Source of the DNA: Pyrrhosoma nymphula
Taxonomy: Eukaryota > Arthropoda > Insecta > Odonata > Coenagrionidae
Reading direction: 5' to 3'
Length of the DNA: 64,000 nt
Assembly (NCBI GenBank): GCA_963573305.1
Contig: OY754335.1
Location: forward strand, 49,311,985 to 49,375,984
Shown: in pieces, positions 47,165-58,030 of the stretch
Layout of the letters: every line of letters begins with the position of its first letter
Numbering within the stretch: the stretch's first letter is position 1
The notes under the pieces: model-generated
Told to the model about the DNA's origin: nothing
Seen by the model: only the letters and a program-made list of their open reading frames with translations
Database searches by the model: none
Position numbers and translations under genes: made by a program

Positions 47165-47600
47165 TCTAATGATAGACTCAAGCCTGGAAGTAAGGAAGCA
47201 GTTTATTAAAACATATATTTGAAACATGTTTTTGTAAGGCAGTGAAACTTGGACAGTAGCAGCAGCAGAGCAAAGGAGATTGGAAGCAATGGAGATGTGG
47301 TGCTGCTGAAGAATGATGAAAATTAAATGGAAGGAGAGAATCACCGAAGAGGAAGTTCTACTAACAGTTAGAGAGAAAATAAGTGTAATTGAAATTTTGA
47401 GAAGAAGAAGAGACCAATTTATTGGACACACTTTGCAACGCAATAGCTTATTGAAAACAATATCGGAAGAAGACATGAATGGGAAGAATTGCAGAGGAAG
47501 ATCAAGTTTGGAATTCATCTGAAAAATTATAAATGGCGTAAAAATGAAGAATTATGTAAGGATAAAGTGGTTGGCAGAGAGGAGAGCAGACCAATCTTCG
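47165..47600 (+). pseudogene. non-LTR reverse transcriptase C-terminal fragment
   Basis: One frame with several stops reads SSLEVRKQFIKTYI, FL-stop-GSETWTV, EQRRLEAMEMWC, IKWKERITEEEVLLTVRE and EILRRRRDQFIGHTLQRNSL. It goes on with LKTISEEDMNGKN, CRGRSSLEFI and IKWLAERR. This is the post-catalytic tail of an RTE/Jockey-like LINE polymerase (YGSETWT, RRLEAMEMWCWRR, ERITNEEVL, GRP-LEY blocks). At least three in-frame stops make it dead. It lies just after the hairpin-headed repeat, in the same orientation. Confidence 0.8.
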
Positions 47601-49755
47601 CATTGATGACTGCTGATGATGAGTTCAGCAAGTGCCCGGACAGCACCACTGAACACTGGCATTTGCATTGGCTTCAAGATATCAAATTCGATATAAGTTC
47701 CGCATTTTTTCCAAGTTTTCGGCGCTAATTTTAGTACTTCAGATATTTGATTTCTGATCTAAGCATCGAGTGAAACAGCTATTACAAAACGCTCATACGC
47801 TCGTCTTATCGTCTACCTCATCTATTGTCCTTACGATATTTATGACAAAATATGAATATAGGATCGTATTTGATCAGCTTGAAGACTATTTCACATTTTC
47901 TTTAAAAAAATCAAGTTAAAAACGTTAATGATTTATTCTCTGTTTAAGCATTGTCTCTCGGAGAAGGTGAAATTTGAAAAATCTTTCCAAATCATGAGAT
48001 TTACGTTATTTTTTCAGTTTTCATGCTGCACTACAAATCTCCAAATTGCTTAAAATCTACAGCTTCAGGCTCTACTTTGTAGAAACTTTTAATAATCATA
48101 ACAATATTTTTTTTTATTAAAACAATTTTTTTTATTTAAAAACAAAAAGTGTTTTTAATAAATAAAAAGTGTAGAAAAGTACAAAACTTTATTGTAAATA
48201 ACTCCAAATTGCTGTTGATTTTTTAAATTTCGGCTTAATCTCGTCCTCAAAAATGTTTACTACTTTCTAACCTTGAACCTTATAATCCACAATGTTGGAA
48301 TAGTGGGAGGAAAGGGCAATTTTTATATGGTACCGGCATTGTCGAGCGCATTGTGACCCTCTGTATCCACTTTTTGTCGGGCTGCGTTCCTCGCGTAGGC
48401 TATGGGCGTTGTTACTTACCTGGTCGAGCGTCGTGTGTTCCCAAGGGATCGCGTTGAATGGCATTGCTGTAGCCTGAAGGCATGCGGATTCCGGAGAACT
48501 GAAATTGAATGTCACTATCGGTGACATGGTGGCTGAGAGGCGACATAAGAGCCCGGTTCGCGGAAAGGGCTTATTTTGACTTACGTGGAAGGGACATTTT
48601 TCAATTAGCGACTTCATTCACGCATTAAGCGGAGTTCGGAGGAGTTCGACAACGTGTATGGTGAGGCGTGCATGTTTAAAAGCTTTCCATGAAATCGTGG
48701 GTTTGAGCTGGAGACAAGACCGCCGAGTAATGTCGATGTCAAGATGTCTTCAGTTCCTTAGAAGTCGAGGAAATGAGGCTTGAAAAAGGCACATTTAAAC
48801 AACGTTTTTGTCGTGCCTGATTGTGAGTGAAAATATTACATACATTTTTCAGAAATGTATTTTGAAATGCGGAATATCTCAACTAATATCTATTATATCC
48901 AATGACATTGCTGCACATATTTCTTCAAAGTAAGGTAAATATTATTTGTCACTGAAATAAAAGTGGAAATAAATATGCCACAGTGAAGAAATTATTGATT
49001 CGAATGCTTCTTTAATTACCATTTGGGAGTACCTTATTCACAGTATTAGCTAGTTTGGCTAAAATGTAGAGGATCTTATGGAGGTTTAGCTTTGACTCAC
49101 GGACTCACAAGTAGAGTATTAGTTACCTTTTACAACTTGATCGGAGATTTCCTTAAAAACGATTATCATTCGTTATCCTAATTGACAAAACGAGCTCAGT
49201 TATGGCAGAAAAAGGCCTAAGAGCTTATTTATTAGCAAAAGGTTAATTTCAGGTTATAATGGATATGAAAATATTTTTTAACTAATGATGTGACATACCG
49301 GGATGAAAAGGTTATGTCTTAGTCACATACGAAGCTCAGGTTCTTCAGGGGAATCACACCAAGGAACAGCCCGTTATAAAAAGTTCTGGAATGAAAAGAT
49401 AAATGATTTTGAATTAGGTATTTATAAGGAAAGTAAAGAGTAGAATTGTAATGCAGTAAAGGTTACATGTTTATATGCTATCTAAATGATGCTACTAGGC
49501 ACTGCCAAAAATGTTGTGAAATAGGATAAAATTAAATTTTCCTCGTCCGGATTTGGTACCGTCTTCTGGCAAAGGTATTCTGGATTTGAAGGCATTCTGA
49601 CGACTAGATTTACTTTGTAATGTAACCTTTACTGGAGAAAATTCATCAAAACTCAGCTCAGCAATCCGTGTAATACGTTTTTCTGAATTAATGTAAACAT
49701 TATTTGTTTATACTAGTAAGATGGTAATTGGGTTTTGATAATTTTATGTGTAAAG
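47601..49755. other. intergenic DNA without a recognised gene
   Basis: A 116-codon minus-strand frame (48267-48617) in a somewhat GC-richer patch has no recognised domain. The rest is AT-rich. Confidence 0.4.
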
Positions 49756-49759
49756 GTAG

Positions 49760-50640
49760 CTTTCATTATGCATCGTCTTTGTTCCAGTTTGGGCCATGTT
49801 AACAGTTGGTAGTGACATGCCCATAATAATTGATATAAAAAACAAAGCGAATACAGGAATTTTTTAGTTGCCGTAATGTCTTATCTAGGTCGCTTGTAAT
49901 ATCGGAGTACACTATTGAACAGTAATCGAAGTGCGGAAAAACAGCACTTTTACAAGTTTTTGCCGCCATCGGACTGTAATTAAATGTCTAAAATGCTTCA
50001 GTGGATACAAGGTTCTATGTATTTTGTTAGATACATTGCTTACATGGTCTTGCCACGTCAGTGTTCTATAGATAATAGTTAAGTAAATAGATGTTCTATA
50101 GATAATAGATAATAGTATTTCCAAGATATTTTAAGGAATTAGAATAGTCAATTTTCCTACCTTGAACAATAACTTTAGGAATGTCATTTAAAGTTAAGCT
50201 ATTAACGCAATTAGGGCTACCAATAATCATAGCCTTGGTTTTTGTTGGATTTGTTTGATCTTATTTGCTAATATCCATGTACAAATTTCCTTAATGTCTT
50301 TATTCATTTTCTGTACAGCATTTTCTAATTTGTTGGGATTGCAGTTCAGATAAATCTGCAAGTCGTCTGCATAGAAGTGATAGACGCAGTAATTTAACAC
50401 ACTGGGAAGGTCTATAATAAAAATAGAGAATAATAATGGGCCTAAGATCGATCCTTGGGGAACACCACGGGAAACTGGTAGGAAGTTAGATATTTCACCT
50501 TCAACACCCTTGACGGCTTGCTTACGTTCAGAGAGATGGGATTCATACCAACGGAGAGCTGAGAGGGAAAGTTTTAGCTTTCCGAGCCGGCACAATAGGA
50601 CAAAGTTGATTATCATCAGGGAACAAGCAAAAACTTAATG
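49760..50640 (-). pseudogene. non-LTR (CR1/Jockey-like) reverse transcriptase fragment
   Basis: The minus-strand frame 50616-50227 reads LLCRLGKLKLSLSALRWYES, HLSERKQAVKG, VSRGVPQGSILGPLLFS, FYADDLQIYLNCN and DIKEICTWILANK, so motifs B and C with the YADD aspartates are intact. After frame changes it continues with PNCVNSLTLNDIPKV, IDYSNSLKYLGN, LTWQDHVSNVSNKI, LYPLKHFRHL and LRQLKNSCIRFVFYI. The 5' part of the polymerase and any endonuclease are absent. A local duplication of tgttctatagataatag (50061-50110 region) sits at the break before LTWQDH. It is related to, but clearly not the same family as, the 7.2-kb LINE. Confidence 0.85.
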
Positions 50641-50887
50641 AATTATCACCATATTAACTTATTTAAAAAAATCATGCATGCATTTTCAGAGGATGAGGAA
50701 TGTTATAGCCAGCTGTTGGCGAAATTCAGCATTTACTTGGGACATACAATTGTGAATACAAAATTCTCACATAAAATAAGAAGCAGCATTTTGATGAAAC
50801 CGTATAAGAGCGGGGTTGGCGTTTTTGAGTTTTCATCGTAAAATTTTAGCACCATAACTTTACGGTGGTAACGAATATTAGCAATTT

Positions 50888-51007
50888 AAAATTCTACAGA
50901 ACATATAATTTATTTCAATCTAGGTTTCGGCATATTATGCCGTCATCATTGGCATAACATGCCGAAACCAAGGTCAAAATTAATTATATTTTCTCAAGTG
51001 GAATTTT
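50888..51007. repeat. foldback repeat with hammerhead-like core
   Basis: Arms at 50888-50941 and 50951-51007 are inverted copies (ggtttcggcat, tatgcc, aaaattc and intervening matches). On the minus strand AATGATGA (50943-50950) precedes a GGCAT/ATGCC stem and GAAACC. About 40 bases on lies the attccacatagtcaagcctg box shared with 17.35 kb. Confidence 0.65.
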
Positions 51008-51045
51008 ACATCGTTCTGTTTTCGTTATCTCCGTGATGAAGAAAT

Positions 51046-51079
51046 TCCACATAGTCAAGCCTGAGACCGTTCATGACCA
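51046..51079 (+). repeat. second copy of the CCACA-AGCCTGAGAC box
   Basis: attccacatagtcaagcctg followed by agaccgttcatg matches 17359-17392. Both copies lie close to a foldback repeat. Confidence 0.5.
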
Positions 51080-52305
51080 TAACTTTAATTCAAACCAACT
51101 GCAATAACTCCGAATTATGCTAAAGCATGCCAGAGGATGAGGAATGTTATAATCAGCTGTCGCCGCATTGAAACTTTTTTCTTAATAATGAATATTAAAT
51201 TCTCACATAAAATTTCGCAGCATTTTGATGTTATCGTTTCAGAGCTGGGTTTGCATTTTTAAATTTTCATCGTAAACTTTTAGCACCATAACTTTGATTC
51301 AAACCGACTTCAATTTGTCCGAATTACGTGAAAGCAAGCAATTATATCTTACCGGTCAAATTTACATTTTATCCTTTATGAAGCCCGCACACGGATTGAA
51401 GATAAGAATTTTTTTCCGAGCACCCGTCTCGTTACACCTTGACGACTGGGCCTCGCGTCTTGCTCGAGTTCCCGCAGCTATTTTTCGGTGGCGCTGCCTG
51501 CAAAAGGCTTGTCCCATGCGCTTCGACGCTCGCATTTTACAATGGCTGTTTTCACGGAGGCACTTCACTGCGTAGTCTGAGGAGGCTCCAATCCGGCGGA
51601 TTCAAACTTGAATTAGTGTACTCTGGGAAAGAATAAAGTAAGGTTTGAACGGTACATCTCCATATTATGGGTGTATGGCAGGGGTGAGTTTTCACCAACA
51701 TTCACTACACTACATCCAAAAAAAGTTGACTATTGATACTATAAGAAACGACGACTATTGATACATTAGTAAAAACTTGCAAATATCGGCCAGGAGGTGA
51801 AATTTTGTCAACATGCACTACATCATAAGTGTTAGGAATGATTTAGAACAATGAGAATTCATGTTATTTACTACTACATGAGTACATAAAGACGCTAGAA
51901 TGATACACTTTCGCGGGACTCTGCATTATGCAAAATATGACTTTTGGAGGCATCGATTGGCGATTATTTTTGCCATATATCCTTGAATCCTGACCACATC
52001 ACTAGTAAATATGCATTGGCTACTTCTATGACTTCTTATGACGCATAATTTTACTTATTTATTGATTAATGGCCATGTTTTGCCCATCCCTGCATCATCT
52101 CAAGATTCGAAAACATTCATTTTACTTTCAGTGGAATACAGGTACACAATTCGAAATTTTCCGTACAGTCGTATATGTTTATCAATGGTGAAAATATAAA
52201 AAACACGTCATTCGCGCTATTCTCTTAGAGCTTCCCATATCAATAGGTACCAATATACTCTCTTCTAGGTTTACGCCGATAGACTGATTTGGGTACATCT
52301 CGCTG
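51080..52305. other. intergenic DNA with two dispersed-repeat boxes
   Basis: Copies of the GGTGAATGTTTACCAACATG-type box lie at 51681-51715 and 51793-51830. A GC-richer patch at 51420-51600 carries a 93-codon frame with no domain. Confidence 0.45.
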
Positions 52306-52310
52306 TAAAA

Positions 52311-52397
52311 ATGGATATCAAGAAAATGGTGGCTATTATTGCTACATTGGCAGTAATTGCCAATATTAAAGGATCTGAGAGCATAATTATAAGTTGA
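52311..52397 (+). CDS. possible 28-residue signal-peptide-like small ORF
   Basis: ATG at 52311 in a favourable context (taaaaATGg) encodes MDIKKMVAIIATLAVIANIK and then GSESIIIS before TGA. A lysine pair is followed by a 12-residue hydrophobic stretch and a small-residue end, as in a secretory signal peptide. No second exon, mature peptide or promoter was recognised. In AT-rich DNA such short frames also arise by chance. Confidence 0.2.
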   Translation: MDIKKMVAIIATLAVIANIKGSESIIIS

Positions 52398-52399
52398 AA

Positions 52400-53445
52400 T
52401 GGGCCTAAGGAGATCTATATGGACTCACTAGCGGCTTTGGAATCCAACGCATCAAAAATTAGCAAGCGAGTGTCCACAACACTCTCAGGAGTTGCGTAAA
52501 CAACAACTTTCTGTTTCCTGTAACATGACAGCAGATCAAGAAGGCTAAGTATACGCGAGAAATCTAAACATACCTTTAGACACCTTGCTGTTTCTGCAAC
52601 ACTTAGAGGGTGGAAATTTTACACATTACGTGGATCACCAGACTAAATTGAATCAGAGGCTGTCTTCCTCGCTTCCTTTTATGCATTCACGCCAAATAGA
52701 AATATCTGCACTTATTGTTAATGTCATTCTTCTTAGAGGAGCTTGAGGCCCGAGGGAGCAAAAGATTGGTCAAGGAAGATTGGACTGATATACCGATGAT
52801 TGTCTGCCTCTGCCATGCACCCAGGTCCCTTTGTCATACCACTCTCGCATTCATTTCTCCCCCTTATGTCTCTTCTACACAGGCGAGTGTCACAAAGCTC
52901 TACGTGATCTTTATCTCTGGCGTTGGGTAAGGCGTAATGCGGTGCAAGGTATCCATTATTCTTCTTCAGGTTAGAAAGTGCTATTCCTTTCACTGTGATA
53001 AATAACTGCTCTCCGTGAAATTTCTGATAGCTTTCGGTTTTACACGATGAAATTTTTTTCTGCGCATATATCTAGGAATCAGACTGCGTAATTTATGTCT
53101 GTCAAATCCCTTGCCCCCAAGCATGCGTGGACTAATTAAAATACACAATCCAGATACAGTGTAGTACTCTGCTCAATGTATTAAAATGAAGCTCATTATT
53201 ATGTAAGTCAACTCATATCGGATCCACTAAGGGCTATGAAAGGTTTTTCTAAATGTTATTGAAAGCGTCCACTCCAGGTGCGAAGTGCGTTTCTCAGATG
53301 CCCACTCAAAAAGGGAATACATATATACCCATCATGGAATTCCTTCCAGGGTAGGTAAAGTAAAAAACTTAGTTACTGCTATTATGAAGAGATAGCTGGT
53401 TCTCTTTTAATAAAATCATCAATAGTACTCTATCCTTTCATTCCT
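52400..53445. other. intergenic DNA, nothing recognised
   Basis: Overlapping frames at 52715-52993 on both strands have no recognisable domain. Confidence 0.4.
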
Positions 53446-53449
53446 CTTT

Positions 53450-53690
53450 CACTTGCCATACACTTATTTGCATTATTTCATACACTCTCTTCTATTTTTC
53501 ATACTCCTAATATTCTCCTCTTTAGAGTCTCTTCCACCGCATTCACCCAAGACTTTCTCGGTCTACCCCTTGCTCTCACACCAATCACTCTACTTCATAT
53601 ACCCATATCATTATTCGACTCTCATCCATTCTGTCAACATGGCCACTCCAACGAACGAAACTGAATAAGGTAAATACTTAAAGTTACATA
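53450..53690 (-). pseudogene. non-LTR reverse transcriptase C-terminal fragment
   Basis: The minus strand reads FVRWSGHVDRMDESRI and VYEVE. After a frameshift it continues as VRARGRPRKSWVNAVEETLK. The GHV-RMDE, GRPRKSW and VEETLK blocks are the standard end of LINE polymerases. Only the last 70 or so residues survive. Confidence 0.7.
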
Positions 53691-55235
53691 ATTAATTAGG
53701 AGATCCTCTTTTTTTCTTCAAAAAGTGAATATACTAATTAATTATGTAACCGTACGTGTTTACCCGCAAACGAAATATGTGTTCCTCAGTTAAACAGCCG
53801 AATCAATTATTCGAAACAAAGCTGGACCGATGTCGCTCGAAAACACGAGGCAAAGAACGGAAACAAGAGACAGAAGATGTGGTTAAATAGGTAGAGAAGC
53901 TAAAAATAGTACGTTATTATGTAGTACCTATGCAAACCCCTATCTGATCCATAAGGGGCAATAAAGATTTTTCTTAATTAAATTCGAAGCATCTCCCTCC
54001 AGGTGCAAAGTCTTACGGGCGTGGGGCCTTTTTACACAGTGGGCGAGGGAAGTTCTTCCCGTCATTTCTCCCCGGCTTCCGACGCTCAAAAGGAGAGGTT
54101 GCCGTTTTTATTTCGTTCACGGCTCTTAAAACTCCTCCGGCCTCTCCCAGGCTTCATCCGGTATGGAGATCATCGCATTCGGCTGTCTTTTGGTTTGGTT
54201 GTGATGCTCCCTTCTCTCCAAGCGGGATTGCTTCTTTTCGCACCGTTAAAGACAGCACGGGGCGAAATTTTATATCTCCCGCAGCTGGAGTGGAGATTGC
54301 CCGCGTTTGCGTCGGTTAGATTAGGGAGATAGTCACGGTGGCCGCACCGGGACTTCGGGAGCTTTCGGATGTTTGTATATTTAGTGCGTCCCGTGGTTTA
54401 ATTCGGTGATTTCTTCCACTGCTTGCCCCGCTGCCGGAAGCGAATATCATTATTTCTTCATTTAGGAAGAGCCTCTCTGTGCCTCGTCTTCCATCATTTC
54501 AGAGTTCTAAGAAGTCATTCGGATGAGTGCGAAGGATGTGAATAAGTTCGCAGAATAATATTTCACTTGACTGCCCAAAGTGGCATAATGCAAATATTGT
54601 TCGTTATAAAGAAGTGACTCCATTCAACGTCTCTATAATATTAGTTAAAAAAGAGAACGAGTTACACGAAATTAATTATCAAGTTCGCTCGTATGGATTC
54701 GTGTTTACATGTAGAAAAATGACATCCAGAAAGCATGGCTCGAGAAGGTTAATGGTCCTTGTATGTTATAATTTGAGCACTAACTGGTTTAGCTCCAGCA
54801 TAAACAAACATTATATTCATGCTTGATGCCCTCTCTTTGAGGTATGTGACTTTTCAACTTCTTTTAATAAATAAATTGGGAGAATTCTAATGAACCTTTG
54901 CGATTCGACTGAAAATAATTTTACTGTTTCAGCTAGTTTCGCTGCACCACTATCTTCAGGAAGCAGGTATTTATGCTACACTGCAGCATTGCAGCATATT
55001 TAGGTTGCCTCCTGAAATTAGATGAAAACGTTAGTAGTAATTTGAATCGCAAAGTTTCATTTGAAGTTCTCTTAATTTTGAAATATAATTCCACAGTCTC
55101 TCGGCCTCATTTTTTTAAAATTCCAATTTTTTGTAGAACTTTGGATCCTTTTGAACTCTTCACTCAGTTTTTTCAAGGAAAAAAGATAATGAATTGCTGC
55201 TCTTGGCAAAAAGAATGCAGACCTTTTGTATATAT
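53691..55235. other. intergenic DNA with a GC-richer patch
   Basis: The patch at 54000-54330 holds a 109-codon plus-strand frame of no known family, starting from a non-conserved ATG. The rest is AT-rich. Confidence 0.4.
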
Positions 55236-55239
55236 TTAA

Positions 55240-55670
55240 AAAATAATCAGCGCTTGAAATTTGAAATAAAGATCAATCATAAGAAAGAAAAAATAATGAG
55301 ATTTTCCGGGAAAAAGAAACCGAGGCTTGTCATAAATGTAGGAAGGCACAAGCTGGAGCAAGTAGAACAACTTTATTACTTGGGTGTTACAATGGAGGAA
55401 AATGGCAAATATAGCAAGTACTTCAAAGAGATTGCGCTACCGAATAATCGTGAAGCCATATGAGGGAACTGATGACGTGGACCTTGTGTTAGAATGCAAT
55501 GAAAAGTTTGGCCAAAAGTTAAATTTGAAATGTAGCGTTGTATGGTGAAGAAAAGTGGAATCTGAGAAAAGAGGACCAGAGCTATTACAAGATTCATTTG
55601 AGATGTAAATGTGGAGGAGAATTGAGAAAGTACGGTGGATGGAGGGACAAACGAGGATGGCTGTTAATGG
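55240..55670 (+). pseudogene. non-LTR reverse transcriptase C-terminal fragment
   Basis: Frame pieces read KINHKKEKIMRFSGKKKPRL, VINVGRHKLEQVEQLYYLGV, TMEENGKYSKYFKEIAL. After stops they continue as LYGEEKWNLRKEDQ. These match the segment just after the catalytic core of RTE/Jockey-like polymerases (KT-VM, LEQV-YLG, EI--RI-LAK, LYG-E-W-L). It is frameshifted and truncated, and the hairpin-headed repeat starts immediately after it. Confidence 0.75.
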
Positions 55671-55682
55671 ATCTTAGAAATA

Positions 55683-56100
55683 GTTCATCTACATCTACAT
55701 ACTACCCTGCAAGCCACCACAGAGGCTTGTGGCAGGGGGTGTCAGGACACCAGCCATGGAAAGGGGAGGATAGAGAAAAGTAGGGGGAGAGGGTAGAGGT
55801 GATTTCTGTGATAAATATGTGTCTCAAGTCAGTGTCACGCTGTTATTGTTATAATCACAAATAGTATGTGGTAAGAAGGAATTTTAGTACCTGTCATTTC
55901 GGTAGTGTATATATTTTATTTTTTAACCCCCATCAGTACTAGATGTATAGGCAGGGGATAAAATAATCCTCCGTGTCACACTGAAATTCACCCACCAGTT
56001 TTTCAAGTAATCAAACCCTAGCGTGTTGCCTCCGAGTCTATAAATATGTAGAGCCTCACTTTCTGTTAGCTTGTAGTAGTTATTAACGAAGCGTGCGACT
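55683..56100 (+). repeat. hairpin-headed dispersed repeat, copy 2
   Basis: The box catctacatctacatacta is followed by CCCTGC (55705-55710), AAGCC (55711-55715), loop, GGCTT (55724-55728), GTG and GCAGGG (55732-55737). Downstream boxes cgtgtcacactgaaa, tttttcaagtaatc, aaaccctagcgtgttgcctc, cgagtct and taacgaagcg (56083-56092) match copy 1 in order. From hairpin to the last box is about 390 bases in both. Confidence 0.7.
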
Positions 56101-56104
56101 TTCC

Positions 56105-57570
56105 TTTGTGTTTTTATTTACTGTGATAGTTGAACTGATTTGGAAGGGGAGAAACAGACTATCGCAAGTTAGGTCCATGACTTGCATTGAAAATGGTTTG
56201 TTTTAAGCTCTTATTCTCCCTGCAGATCACATGCGAATACAGTACACGGACATATCAATAACAGCGTAACTTGAATATACACTAATTATTTCTTCAATGC
56301 TTATGATTGCCATCCATTGTGAAGGAATGAGAAAAAATGGAATGAAATGACAGAATGACGGAAGGCTTAGGTGAAAATAAGTATGTTACTGTAAACAAGA
56401 AGAACAGATCGTAATTAGTTCCGTGTAATCTTTTTCAGTGGAAGAGTCATCATTCCTGCTCAATGATGTGTGTTGTTGGCTTAAGGTCGGTTCGTTAGCT
56501 CAGCTGCATCACAAGTAGGCACTCATTAGTATTTTTCGCTTTCCCATCTGCCGGATTGAGCGAGCATTGAGGCGTTCTCGGGCTTGGCATGAAACTCAAG
56601 CGGAATAAAGCAGTCGCTACCGGGCAGCAATTCTCATTCTTATCGATGCTTCAGTGGCAACCGGAAAAATTGCACGTGGCACACGCGTAATGAAGTTCAC
56701 TCTCCCCTACGGAAGTTCTCAGTCGACGAGAAGATAAGACTAAATTAAGTGATCCCACTCAGCCGGAACTCTCCTCTTTAAAATGATTATTACCAATTAG
56801 ACGAAGGAGGTTTAACAGCAACTGTATAGGTCAAAGCAATTGTCTAATTTCACCTTTTCGTTTTAATTGTTAAAAAAATACCGCTTTCCCTGATGGCATG
56901 CCCTTGCCATTAGAAAACAAAATTAAGTTAGAAAACATGCAATCTCTTTGACGAATATATATTTAATAAAAACTTTTTCCTGCCATAGGTAAGGTCGATA
57001 TGCCCAGGTAGTGACACGCACTTGTCTAATGTAATCCGACATATTGAATCCTATTCTCAGCGCGAATTCAAAGTTTGCTTGCAAATGAATGGGCGACAAA
57101 GAACCACGAATATTTCCCCTAATATGCTGGGTAAAGTGCTGACACTTTGGGATTTATAGGCAATACTATTTTATTGTGGGAATTTGAATAGAGTTTGAAG
57201 ATATTCACATGGATTCAATTGTTGAAGGATTCTGGGTGGGAATCTCTAACTGATCGAAGGGAGAAATACAGGTTAAATCTTTTGCGCAAGTTCGAAGCAA
57301 TGTTTTGCCGGACTTTCAACATATTTAGCTAGAGCCAACGTGCTACGGTAGAAGCGACCACAGGAATAAGATAAAGTAAATATAATGCAGAACCGATAGA
57401 TTTAAAATGTAATTTTTTCCACAAGCAATAAGGGATCATAATAGTTACGATAGATCAATCATATGAAACTCCCTCCCTCACTAGGTAAAGTAGAAATTTC
57501 ACTTGTGTTTAATAACATAGCATCATTTCTAACACTGATTTGAACTGGGACGAGTGCTGCATATCTGGTG
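56105..57570. other. intergenic DNA, nothing recognised
   Basis: No coding or repeat structure recognised. Confidence 0.45.
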
Positions 57571-57573
57571 TGG

Positions 57574-57765
57574 AATCACCCCGTACCACACACCCTGGTG
57601 GTGGCTTGCACGATACTTCGTAGATGTAGACGCCTGCGCAAAAACGGTGATGAAGTACGTAGAAATTCCATAGGAAAAAATAGGCCTGGAATGGAAATGG
57701 AACCACGGAACTTTGGCTTGCCGAGCCAATGCACAGAACACTATGCTACCCAGGCTTCCTAATGC
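57574..57765 (-). mobile_element. tRNA-derived SINE ending in the conserved hairpin
   Basis: Minus strand, in order: A-box-like tagcatagtgttctg (plus 57734-57748), B-box-like ggttccatttcc (plus 57693-57704), a body of about 55 bases (ccaggcctatttttt, tttctacgtacttcatcacc), then gtctacatctacgaagtat. The hairpin follows, with CCACC/GGGTG inner pairs and a decayed outer stem, ending gtgtgtggtacggggt. This links the dispersed hairpin to a SINE family as its tail. Confidence 0.65.
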
Positions 57766-57949
57766 CCGTGGAAATTTAGGAGGATACAAGGGAACTGGAT
57801 GTTAAGCCCTCGTGGTCCATCAAAGATGGCAACGCAAGGGAGTAGAGGACTTCAAAGAAGCCACAACCCATGCTGTTGCATCATATACCAGCACTTATAC
57901 CGTGCTAGGCCACGAATGATGATATTCATGCCTTCCGATAATAAGGCGA

Positions 57950-58030
57950 TGATAAACGTACGCAGAAACCGTGGTTCGAATCCCAGTCCAGGCCGATTTT
58001 TCCTGTAGTAGTTTCTACGTATTTTATAAT
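57950..58030 (+). mobile_element. second, shorter copy of the same SINE family
   Basis: It has the B box gtggttcgaatcccagtcc (57972-57990), then aggccgatttttcctgtag and tttctacgtattt. These match the body of the SINE at 57.6 kb in the opposite orientation. The A box is not recognisable and no hairpin tail is visible. Confidence 0.5.

Noticed and set aside
48267..48617. 116-codon minus-strand frame
   Set aside because: No recognisable domain, no neighbouring exon, ordinary length for a chance frame here.
57509..57789. Overlapping minus-strand frames of 65 and 86 codons
   Set aside because: They are translations of a SINE and its hairpin tail.
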